Source: Camarhynchus parvulus
Lineage: Eukaryota; Chordata; Aves; Passeriformes; Thraupidae
Reading direction: 5' to 3'
NCBI RefSeq assembly: GCF_901933205.1
Contig: NC_044600.1
Span: 744,001-808,000 of the forward strand
DNA length: 64,000 nucleotides
Positions 13,101-25,100 of the stretch are shown here, piece after piece (position 1 is the first letter of the stretch; every line of letters starts with the position of its first letter). A program made the translations under genes and the position numbers. The notes under the pieces are model-generated. The model saw nothing but the letters and a program-made list of their open reading frames with translations. It was not told where the DNA came from and did not search any database.

Positions 13101-16100
13101 AGCGATACCCAGCAGCACCAGCGGTACCAGCAGTACCCAGCGCTACCAGCGGCCCCCGGCGGTACCAGCGGTACCCGCGATGTCCAGCGGTACCAGTGAC
13201 ACCCAGCGGTACCCAGCGCCCGGCCGCTCCCGCACGCAGGGTGCCGCCGCTGGCTCCCCCCGCGCCGCCGGAGCCCGAGCGCTGCGGGCCGTGCCGCGGC
13301 TGCCCGGCCTGCCCCGCTGTCCCCGTGTCCCGGTGCCCGCAGCACGGCGGGCCCGGAGCCTTACCGCATCCCGGGCGGGCCGCCCGCCCCGCCGCGGGCC
13401 CGCCTCCGCCATGGCCCCGCAGGGATGCGGGGATGCTGCGGGGATGCTGCGGGGATGCTGCGGGGATGCTGCGGGGATGCTGCGGAGCGCTGCCCGGCTC
13501 TCCCCGCTGCCGGGGCCGGCACGCAGAGGCTCGGTTCGGTTCGGGCAGGCAGCAGCCCTGCCGGCTCCCGGCTGGCAGCCCCGCTCTCCTCCCCAGCGCC
13601 GGCTTTGCTGTTAAGGTGGAATGCCAAAAATCACGCTGCAGCCGCTCTTTGCTGCGCGGATTGGGCTCCCGGCTCGGAGCTCTCACCCTTCCCTTTCCCC
13701 CCGCCGATATCTCCAAGGTGCCTTTCCAGCTGCTCTGGGTTCTGGGGCCAACCAAGGAAAGATGCTCTGGCCAAAACCCGAGGCTTGCCCAGCATCACTT
13801 CCCACTGCACTGCTAGCCTGCTCTGCCCAGGCAATTACCGACATGCACAAAGAGTTAAAACAAAAATCTGTACAGTGTGATAGAAAAATTTTCAAGATCA
13901 GATGCACAACCGCAGAGCTGCACTTGCATATACATATGCTGGAAAAAATAGGACACAGTCTGTGCTTTAAATTCAGCTTCATGGCACTCCTGTACTCCAA
14001 AATTGTACAAAGATCAGAAAAAAGATTTTTTTTTTTTAATTGCATCAGGGCTTATGATGCGTGACTGGGAAAAAAATCATGATTTAAATTTTTGTCCTTA
14101 CACCTGCTGGACACAGAGACAGCCATTTAGGACCTGACTCCGTTTTTAAGATCATATTCCCAAGTGTTAAGATTTAGTGGACACAGGTTTCCTGCATCCC
14201 TCTTTGCACAGAGCACCTCCCACTCTTTGCATGGACAGCCCTGACACTGCAGGCAAAGTCACCTCTCCACATGGACACATGGCACAAACAGGGTGTCTGC
14301 TCAAATAATTACATTTTCTTATTAAACACAAAATGAATGACACTTCTGTAGAAGCTACAAATTAGGACAGGATTTTTTTCCCATTTGACACTTCCAGACT
14401 ATGCAAAGCAAGTCCTTCATCCTTAAAGGATGCTCTTGGTATGAGCTCCTGTTCAAACGCTGGCAGCAGAACTGAATTTTGATGATCACTTTAAAGAACT
14501 ACTTTCTAAATGCTGCTTCTTTTTTGGTGGTATGGTAACCACACTTGCAGGTTCAGATTCTAACATTCAGAAAAATCAGAACCAAAAATACTCTTAGTGG
14601 GATCTCATTCCCACTGCAAAAAGGGAGCCCTCTCTGCCTCCTAGGGGATGCTGACCAGCAAACTGCCAGCAAAGCCAGGTATTTTTAACACCAAGTTCAG
14701 CTGTAGCAGCATTAACCATTTAAAATACCGTAAATCTAACTTTATCAGAACCAGGCAAGCATTTTCTGCCTCAGTACATTCCCTTCACTTCATCCCTTCT
14801 CAGATGGACCAATGTCTTCAACCCCTCAGTGACTGAGCAGAAACAAGCCCAACAATAATGCACCCAGAATACTCGCACTGACCCACCCCCATGGCACGGT
14901 GTGGCTGGGAAAGGATTTCTCTGTTAGCTCCTAGCTCCCCACACACCCATAAATGGGACTTTCCTACAGCTGCACGCTCTGCTGTAAATCCAAGCTCTGG
15001 TTCCCAGACACAGAGCAATGCAGAATTGCACAACCCCCCTTGGGAGCTGTGTTCACAACAGGTACCTGCCAATGCTTAATGCATGTACCAGATCATTTAA
15101 AACACATTAATGCATCCATACACTTTTAAATAGATTTTTCCATCCATGCCCACATACAAATCCTTGTGAAGCCTGTTTAAAGAACCTAAAACTTTCAGTC
15201 ACCAACAATTAGGTAAGATAAACTAATAACCAGTGTCAAGAAAGAACATATATGGAGCAAAGTTTTCCACCCATCAAAAGCATAGAACATGGCACAAAAC
15301 ATATTTGAATGAGTGCAAAAGAGTATAAACCCCAGGAAATGGATCAAGCAAGCAAATTAACACACAAGCAGCTCATTTATGCACTAAAATTAATTACAGG
15401 GCCATAAAGCAAAGTGCTGCCTAGAGAGGAAGCAGGAGCACCATTGCTCTGGTTCCCAGTGTTTTCTGAAGGAGATACACAAAGGCAGGGTGACTAAAAG
15501 CAATCCAAAGGCAGGGTGACTAAAAGCAATCCACATTAAAGAGGACTTACTGCTATTTTTTGGAGAGTCGTTTTGACTGATGTCCATGTGTCCAGTCTTC
15601 TGTCCAGGATTAGGATAAATTTAGTGTCAGACTCATGCTGACTGCAAGATAAGAAAATACCAATAACCAGATAACGTTCCAAGAAAAGTGACTCTGTTCC
15701 CAAAAAAAACCCAAATCCAAGAGCTCAGAATGCAAACCACATTTTAGTATTTCTGCAGTTCTTGAAATTCCCTTTGAAAAAAATTTCCTGAATGCCCAAA
15801 CTCTTTCCAGTGGAGCTTAGCAACAGGACAAGGGGCAACAGGCACAAACTGAACGCATGGAATTCCATCTGAATATGAGGAAAAATGTCTTTCTCCTGAG
15901 GGTGACAGTGCCCTGGGACATGCCAGGAGAGATTGTGAAATCTCCTTCTCTGGATATTTTAAAAACCCACCTGGGGCTTTTCACATCTCCAGATATTCCA
16001 GCACAACCTGCTGCAGGTGAGGCTGCTCTGGCTGGGGGCTTGGATCATCTTTAAGATCCCTTCCAGCCCAGGCTCTGTGATCTCCACAGCTCCCCTGCCA

Positions 16101-19100
16101 GCCCAATGTCCCTGTGACTGTGCTAGCCAGGGTTCAGCATCACCTGTGGCTGGGTCAGAGGTGGTGACAGCAGACAGACTGCTCTTGAAACCCAAACTGG
16201 CCTTGAGAAGGAGCCTGCAGAGGGGCTGTGCCCTGGCCAGAGGCTCCCCCAGCTGATGGCCCAAAGCCCTGCCTTCCCTGCCCAGGTTAGAGCAGCCAGG
16301 AGGGGACTCCTGCCTTGTTCGGGCAGGAGACAGGAGGGGTGACACCAGGGTGGCAGGGCAGAGCAGTGGCAGCCTGGCAGAGGGGACAGGGAGCTGTGGT
16401 GGCTCCCCCAGCCCGTCCTGCAGGGAGGCAGCCACTGGCCCAAGGCGTTTTCCAGCACAGCCCAGCTGGCTCAGCAAGCACAGAGTCCCTGTAACACCCA
16501 AGCCCTCTGAGCTGCTCTGAGATGCCCAGTGCGGCCAGGCCAGCCAGCTGCACCAGGGCTGCCTGCTCTGGCAGGGCCCAGGGCTGCCCTGGCTGCAATT
16601 CAAACGTTCCTTGGCAGCCTGGGGGAGCAGCACACAGCAGCAGCTGAGCTACAGCTGCTCTGTTTGCACACAGCCAGCCTGGAACCTCCTCCTCCTCCCC
16701 AGGAGTGTGTTCAGAGCACAGCCAGGTAATGGCTGCAGTGTTTACCCTGTGGATGCTGACACAGGACAGCCATGTGGGACAGCCATGTGGGACAGCCATG
16801 TGGGACAGCACCTGCCCTGCTGCTGGGAGAGGCTCCCAGGACACTGCTGGCTCCCCAGAGGGCTCAGGGGGCTGCCCTGGGCACAGCCCTGTGCCAGCAT
16901 CATCCCTGCTAATTCCTGTGCTTGGCAAGGCAAACGCACGGGGATTACTCAGAGGGATCACAAGGCAGACAATACTTGGCAACTCACTACAGGAAAGAAA
17001 CAAAAGTCACTTGAAGGCAGTGCAGGAGCTTTCATTCAGTGCTCATCTTGCTGCCTGCTCTGTGGCAGCTAGGACTCTGACAAGCACGTTTAAGAGGAAT
17101 TAGCAGTGGTGCTCAGAGGGATAAGGACTGCAATTCCCTCTGACTCATAACAAAAGCTGGCTGAAGGCACGGAGAGGCACCCAGCTCCCTGTGCCACATC
17201 TTATGGATCTGCAACTTCACGCCCAAAGTGCAAAGGTTTCTCTTGAATTCATTCAGTGGCTTTGAAGTGTAGAAGAAAAGAGCAGAGAAAATGAACATCA
17301 GATTTTACATATGGGTCATACACAGAACACATGGAATAAAGTCTGAGGCTGTGAGCATGGTGAGTTTGACTTTTCAGCCTAAACCTTTATTTGCTTAGAG
17401 TGGTTTAGGCAATGTGAGACGGCTCTGCAGGTTTCTGTCAGCTCTGTTCACTCCCACCATGAGCTAAGTGACCCAGGTGGGTGGGAGCAGCCAAAGGATC
17501 CTTTGGTTTGAGGCAAAAATAAAAGCCTTTGGTTTTTCAGCACTCTCTAAAATTTTAAAAGGTATGTCTCTGAGCTATAAAGAACAATTCCCAACTTCCC
17601 TGGTGTTTCCCAAGGGCCCGCAAGTGAAGAAAATAAACCGTGTTTGCACAGAAGTGCTGTTATCATAATAAAACCTGAAGACAGCCCCCCCGAATGCAGA
17701 AAAGGCAGCCAGACTGTAGTGCAGTGCAGGTTAAGAAAAGCTGGTCATTAACTCAGGACAAGGTTGTGCTCAGGGAGCACCTCTGAGCATGCTAATGGAC
17801 TTTTACCAGCTCCCTACAGAAACAAAGGGAAGCTCCCAGCAGTCTGACAGCCTTGACACCTACTGGGAGAAATTTGACATTTATTCTAGGCCAGTGGAGA
17901 AAGTCTGGGACCATTTGCAACCCAGGCCTTGCAAGTTTATCAGATTTCCAGGCTGTGATGTACCTTTTAGAGTGGCAATAAAAATAAATCAATGCCTTCT
18001 ACCAAGGCTCTGGGGGCTCTTTGTTTGGATCCAGCAGCAGGAAGATGGAGACAGAGAGCCAGGGCAAGGATTGCTTCTCTCTGGGTGTTTCTTGTCACTT
18101 TTTGATGCACCAGACTAAAAATAAAGACCTGGGATGTTTTGCAGGACTTGAAATTGGACCCTGGGGCCTGCAGCTGTGAGACTGAGCACAGCCCTGAGAG
18201 ACTCCTTGCTGCTGGTGGGATCAGAGCACCAGGACCTGCCCAACGCTGAAATCCAGAGATATTTATAGGCACCAGCACCCTCCACTGTGCCACTTGTCTG
18301 TGTCACTGCTCTGAGCCACTGCACCTCACCTCCAGCCCACAGCAAACAGGCAAAGCTTGTCCAGATATCAACAAGCTGTGAGTCAAAGACCAGCAGAGGA
18401 CAGAATAGGATGCGACATTTCAGTAGGAAGGGACCCACAGTGATCACCTGTCCAGGTGTCTGACCACTTCAGGCTGACCAAAGCTAGGAGATGTGTTCAG
18501 GGCACTGCTCAAATGCCCCCTGAACACCGACAGCGTGGGGAATCAATGGCATCTCCAGGGAACCTGTTCTGGTGTTTGACACCCCCTCAGCAAATAAACG
18601 CTTCCCAATGTCTGCTCTAAACCTGCCCTGGCTCCATCCCCACACGTCCAGCCCCTGGGAGCCCGGGGAAGAGCTCAGCACCCTCCTCTGCTCAGCCCCC
18701 TCCTCTGCACATCCTCAGGAAGCCCAGAGAGCAGGGCATCCCCCCAGCCTCCCTCTCCACAGGACAAGCCCAGAGGCCTCAGCTGCTCCTCACATTCCTC
18801 CCGCCCTCCCTCCAGACCTGCTCCCTCTGCACAATCCAAGGAGCTTCACATCCTTTGTAAATGTGGCACCCAGAGCTGCACACAGGACTGAAGGTAACAC
18901 CACACCAAGGCTACACACACAGGGATTCTTTCCATTTGCAAGTTTTACTTGAATGGTAATTCAGTCAGTTTGTTGTACTAACAATCTTACAGATACCATA
19001 ACTGACTTCAACTGATTTATGTTTTTTTAAGCTTCTACTGGAATTCTGGCTTAACTTGGAAGAGATCAATTCTTTCAGCCCAGAGAAAAGATCTGTATTT

Positions 19101-22100
19101 GCTGTAAGGACCACACTGTCACAGCCCTCAATCCAAGCCTGGATAAAGTGCTGCTTTCTCACTGCTCAGGTCTCTTTTCTGCAAATGCAGATCTCTCACA
19201 CCTCCCTGCTTCCAGCCCCCCCCGCAGGTGCTGCCCAGCACAGCCAGCCTGAAGGCAGGCAGCATTTGGAGCTGGATGTGCACAGAATAGAAATGGGCAC
19301 CTATTACTTATTTTCCCTTCCAGCTCATCCACACAAGCACTTCCTGCAGCTGCCTCCTGCCTGCAGCAGTTCCCAGGAATACCAAAAATTCACTTGCCTA
19401 CAGAGTCACCTTCCTCCTGGCTCTGCTGTGAACGCACCTGCCCTGAGGACTCGGGAGCAGCTTCCAGCATCCATCTCCTTTATCTAACAGTGATTTCCAG
19501 GAGAAGAGTGCCTCGTGAAATTCAGCTTCCCAAAATACTCCAAACCATTCAGCTTGCCCAAACACCACAAACCTGACAGCCCTGAGGTGTTCCCAGGCTG
19601 TAGAGGCAGGACACCAAGCAGCTCCTTGGCAGGGCTGTGTGGCTTTGATCCGCCCTGCACATCCAGGTAAGCAGGTGCTGGTGCACCCACCTAACCCTGA
19701 TACATGGGGAAATGAAATGCCACCCAACCCTGACAGCTGAGGAAATGAAATACCTCTGGCAGGGAAATATTTCCCCCTTTTAGAGGCTTTCTGGCCAAAG
19801 TCTGACTCTAGCCCCACGATGTGATGCTGCTGCTGGGGGATGTGTACCCAGGGCACCAGGGCTGGCACAGACCTGCCACCCTCCCCAGGTGATGCCTTCC
19901 TGGTCCCCTGAGCCTTCCAGCCCCCAGGTGCTGGGGAGCACATGTTCCTGAGCTGATCAGACACTGGGGCAGGCTGCTGTGGTGGCAGGAGCAGCAGAGC
20001 AGGATGATTAAAGTGCTTTTACTAAAAACATGCTGAACGTGTTTGAATCACCAGCAAGCTTGCAGCTCTCATTAGTTTCTTGATTGAGTCTGACCTATTA
20101 CAGGGACAGCAGGACTGCTCATCCTGCTAATGCCAGGGTGGGATGAGAAGCCTTGGAGAACCAGCCAGAGCTGGGAAGTGCAGCTGCACAGAGCAGGGCT
20201 ACCTGCACAGGATGAAAACACCTGGCAGGGTCCTGCTCCTGCTGGGCCAGGAGCCCCTGAAGCCTCAGAGTCCATCAAAAAGAGGACAGAGCAACCAGAG
20301 GCTCCTTTTTGGTTGTTTTTTTTTTTTTTGTTTTTTGAACAGAGGTGCCTAAACACTCCACATTTCTTCCAAAGCAGCTGCTGATGGAAAGCTCCCACCC
20401 AGCTGCTGTCAGCCTGCTCTCCCTGCAGGACAGAATCTGCCAAAACAGGCATTATTCAAGAAAATGAAGGATTCCAGGTAACAGAGTGACCAGGCTCAGC
20501 AGCAAGAATGAGGAGGGCCATCAATCCAAGCCTGCAGCCCCATGTGAGGCACAGGCAGACTGTCAGCAGCTCAGCCCTGACACACAGGCAGGTAATGGGA
20601 GCTGCTGCTCTCTGCTGGGCTGTCAGCTGTCACAGGGACCCCAAAGGCTTTGTTCTGTAATTAGGCTCTTCCTCTGGTTTCACTTCTCTTTTTCCACAGC
20701 AGTGACTCTCTATTTGTACACGTCAAAACATTATTTTGCAGCAGCATGGTATATTTAAGCAGTGACACACGCCAAAGCTTGAGGGAAGTTTGTTGCTAAT
20801 TAGAAACTTCATCAAGTAAATGCGTGGTACATTCCAGCTGACAGGCCACAGGGATGATGCCCACTCCTTGCCCTGCAGTTCCTGGCACACAGAACACCTC
20901 ACTGGACACCAAGGGCTGGCACCCCTGTCCTGCTCTGAGAGCTGAGGGAGCCCTCACCCCCACCCTGCTGTACCTGCAGAGCCCTGCCCAAGGCAGGCAG
21001 GACACACCGCAGCTCCTACCTGGGCACTGAGGTCAGGCAGGTGAGCACTCTGCACCCCTGCCCACCCAGGGCACACCGCAGCTCCTACCTGGGCACTGAG
21101 ATCAGGCAGGTGAGCACTCTGCACCCCTGCCCACCCAGGGCACACCGCAGCTCCTACCTGGGCACTGAGGTCAGGTAGGTGAGCACTCTGCACCCCTGCC
21201 CACCCAGGGCACACCGCAGCTCCTACCTGGGCACTGAGGTCAGGTAGGTGAGCACTCTGGCCACGCTCTCCTCGGGCACCTGGTTGAAGCCAGCGTTGTC
21301 AGGCAGGGTGATGATCCAGGCCTTGTCCTTGCCCCTTCCACCTGCCAAACACACAGGGATGCTGCCCTGGCGCTGCTGAGGGGCACCAGCAGCTCAGAGC
21401 ACTCAGAGCCAAACAAAGCCAAATGTGCCTCTGAGCCCAACTCACAAGGGCAGGTGCTGGAAACTAATTCATTCAGTACCAGGCATTTCCTTTATTCACT
21501 GAGTGTACTTAAACAGCACAGCAGAAGAAATCAGAAATACAAGGGCAAACAAGCACACTGCTCTGGAACCTACAGAAATGCATTTCACAGCAAAGTGCTT
21601 GTAATGCATGCAGTGCTGGCAGCCAGAATATTTTACAGTGGCACGAGACAGAAACCTAATCTGCTGCTCCAAAGTGCCTCCATGATTTATTAACAGCATT
21701 TCTAGTGGCACTGGATACCACCTGATGGCTAATAGCCTGTGGGAAGCATCACTCTGACAAACAGCAAAGAACTTTCTCTGGAGTATTTAATTACCACAGG
21801 GAGAGAGAGACCCTGAAGATGTTCTCATACTCACCAGACAGGAAAGCAAACTCTTTCATCAGATCATCACTGATGTCCTTTGCACAGATGGGTACTGCAG
21901 TTTCTGGGGAAAGGGAAAAGCAGCAATCAAAATAAAGCACAAATCCAAAGCAAACACGTTTATCAATGTGTTAATCCAAAGGTGGAACTTGAACTTCCCT
22001 AAACTATCCATGAAATTGTGTAATAAAGGATATATAGACCTTAGAGATGTTATTTCTCATGTTTCTGATGACTCTAACAGGGTGAAAGCCACAAGTTGGC

Positions 22101-25100
22101 AACAAATGTATTGCACTAAATGCACCAAGGGAGCACTGCCCTCCCCTCAATATCCATACCCAATGTAAATGTTTGTATTTCACAGTCAGCAATCCCACTC
22201 CCTGTTTTGCCAAGCCCCCCAGTGCCCCCAGCCCTGGCAATGCAATGGGCTGAGGCTTCTGCTGGGAGCTGCAGCATGCAAGGCTGCTGCCCTGGGAGCA
22301 AGGCTGGGCTCTAAGGCTGTGACCGTCCTTAATTGTGCACAAATAAGCTCCTGGAATCATGCTTCCACCTGGCACGGGGCCACAGCCCTGGAGAGGCTGC
22401 TGTTCTTATGTTCAGTTATAGATTTCTTCTTAATTAAATCATGGCAGAGCTGTATCAATGCCATATTTAGCACCAGGATCATTTCAGAGGCAACGAAGCA
22501 CATCAGAACAATACACACAACTTTACCTCTCCCTGGGAGAAGGAAACAAAGACCACACTGACTAAACACACGAGGAGTTTAAAGCTGGCAGACATTTTTC
22601 TGGATTATCTATAAATGGAATGACAGCTAAAAATCAAACATCCTTGTTCCTGCAAATAAATGTTTTGAAGCACATCTATGCAGATTAAAGTCCTTGGGCT
22701 TCCTGATAATCAAATTTTAAACACTGATTATTTCCCAGAGTGGGTCCTAGGGAATAATCTCTGGCTGTTTCAAATCAGACAGGCTGCATACTTCAGCACA
22801 CTCCAGCATAATCAATATTTATTCTATTTCCCCTTTTTTCCAAAGCTTTCTGGTCACTTCTCCTTTACCTGAAGCTTTCCCAGGCCTGCTGTGGCTGTCA
22901 GGGGCTGCAGCCCAGATGTGCCTGGGGGTCACTCTGCCCCCAAGCCCGCAGCCAGGGCTGCTCGCTGCCCTTCCAGCCACACACACTGCTGGGTTCCCCT
23001 CCTGTAGATAAAAATGGGATTTCTGGTTGTTGAGCATGGAGCCCCAGCCCCACTGGCATCTACAGAAACATCCTTGATTTTAACAGGCCCTAGAACTGGT
23101 CTTGGTGAGAAAGAAGTTTGTCTTGCAAAGATATTTCAAATATTTGCCTCTCATTCAACCTCTTCACCCAGCTTGAGGACAAGCAGCAGCAAGAGATTTC
23201 TTCTCTATTTGTTGATTCCTTTTTTCACCAAGTCACTGGTTTCATACTGATAAAATTCACATTTAACAACTTAATGAGCCCCAACACCTGAACCAGACGA
23301 CACCAGACGTGTGTGCCAGGTAAAACACAAGAGCAAAGCCCGTGCTGTGCACGTGTTTGTCACAAACCAGCGTGGGCTGCTGTGTCCCCAGGCGGTGAGG
23401 CCTGGCCCCAGAGCCCTCCCTGCCCAGCCCTGGCTGCCCCCAAAGGCAGCAGCAGCCAAGGCAGGCCTGGCCTGGCCTGGCCGAGCACCCAGGGCAGCCC
23501 CAGCCCCAGGTGGCAGCGAGCTGGTTGGGCTGGGTTCTGCACTGCCCTCAGAGGGACGAGCCAGCAACTGAGGCTGGCCAGCAAACAGGCTGCACAGAGG
23601 GAGTCAACCTTCCAAAAAAACCCTAATTTAAAAGTTTCACAAGGCACTGTCTGCCTGAGAGCCCTGCCAAGGCGCAGGGAGGCAGGGGGAGCTCGTGCCC
23701 ATCCTGTGGGACAATCCAACAGGACACAGGAGCAGGATGCTGCCCCTGGGCAAGGCCAGGCACAACAAGAGCCTGATTGTGCCTGATCAGAGCCACTCCT
23801 TGGGCAGCTCATCCCTGGCACTCGCCCTGTGCTGGCCACTGAACCCTCCTGGGCAAACACTGGGGAAATCAAGGGCTGGCACCAAACCCAGAGCACGCTG
23901 CTGTGCCCGAGGCACTTCAGTGGGGTGCTGCTGTCAACCCTGAACAGACCTCTGTCCTCGAATACTGATCTCTGCAGAAAGGGCAGAGAAAGGCAGGGAG
24001 CCACCAAAGACCCTCAAACAAGGCTTCAGCTGATGCTCTGTGGCAAACTGGGGATTTTTATTTAAGGCCACTCTTGGGACAGCACTGAGAAACCCCAGGG
24101 CACTGCCCCGTGAGCAGCACAGCCAGCCCTGGCACAGGGGGCAGGAAGGCAGGGATTCAGCAAAGTCCACTCATTTCTTCCCAAGCCAAAAAGAGGCTTT
24201 GTGACCAGCAGCTGTTACAAAACCAAGCCTGAACTCCCCACACAGCATCTCAGAGCACTTCACAAACTGCTGTCCCCACAGCTGGCACCACCTCCAGTTT
24301 CAGGGTCTGCCTAAAAACCAGCAGCACCTGGATGGGAAATGGTCACAACAGGGTAATGTCACTTTTATACAGTTCTAAAATGGCCATTCATGAAGGGTTG
24401 CTGCAGTTATTGCATCCAGAGGCTCCTGGCAGGGGAGATTGTTGCCATGACAGTTTTAGAGGCTGTGAGAAGCCAAGCAGGGAAAAGACAAAGGGGGAGT
24501 TCAGGGCTCTGCAGCCCCTGAGGGAAGCAGCGTGGCTCAGCCAGGAGCCCTGCAGAGGCTGTCCTGCCCCCAGCCCTGGTGAGCACAGGGCAGGACCTTT
24601 CCCAGCCCCTGCACAGGGACGGATGCAGCGAGGGTGATGCTCAGTGAGCACCCCAAGGAGGGGCTGCCGTGCAGGGTGCAGTGACACCCAGAGAGGGGAC
24701 AGCTCCTGTGCCAGCCCAAAGCCCTCTCCTAACCCTCCATTAACCCCTCAAGTGCTCTGCCCTTTGCAACTCCTGTTTTCTTTCCTTTTGCTAACCCCAG
24801 AGGCCGGCAGCCCTGCAGGCAGCAGCTGTGTCACAGGCGTGTCACAGGCGTGTCACAGGCGTGTCACTCACCTGCCAGGCTGCCTCACACTGCACACTGC
24901 CCAAACACTGCCTGCTGCTGGGAACCCCACCTGGAGACACCTCTGCTGTCAGTGAGGAGCAGCAGCTTTCCACCTGGGGGCTGCTCCCTGTCTGCACACC
25001 GTGTCCAGAAAGGAGCACAGAGGGAGTTAATGGGGAAAAAACAGCTTACAGTGCCTGCAACCTGCCCTGCTGTGAACTGCACACTGCCCACGGACACACA

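Larger units (their letters stand above)
12550..13610 (-). promoter_or_regulatory. MCF2: Second CpG island, probable promoter of the short MCF2 isoform
   Basis: This CpG-rich block inside intron 4 contains exon 1b. The part left of exon 1b is largely tandem repeat; the part right of it (upstream in transcription) is mostly unique GC-rich sequence with a small 11-bp array. Promoter function is inferred from the conserved first exon. Confidence 0.6.
8643..15550 (-). other. MCF2 intron 4: contents
   Basis: Besides the LTR, the minisatellites and the exon 1b CpG island listed separately, 9,300-10,700, 11,270-12,540 and 13,620-15,480 contain no feature I recognise. Confidence 0.6.

Noticed and set aside
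12511..13755. 414-codon minus-strand frame across the second CpG island
   Set aside because: Stop-poor GC-rich repeat. The credible coding piece here is only the 48-base exon 1b, in a different frame.
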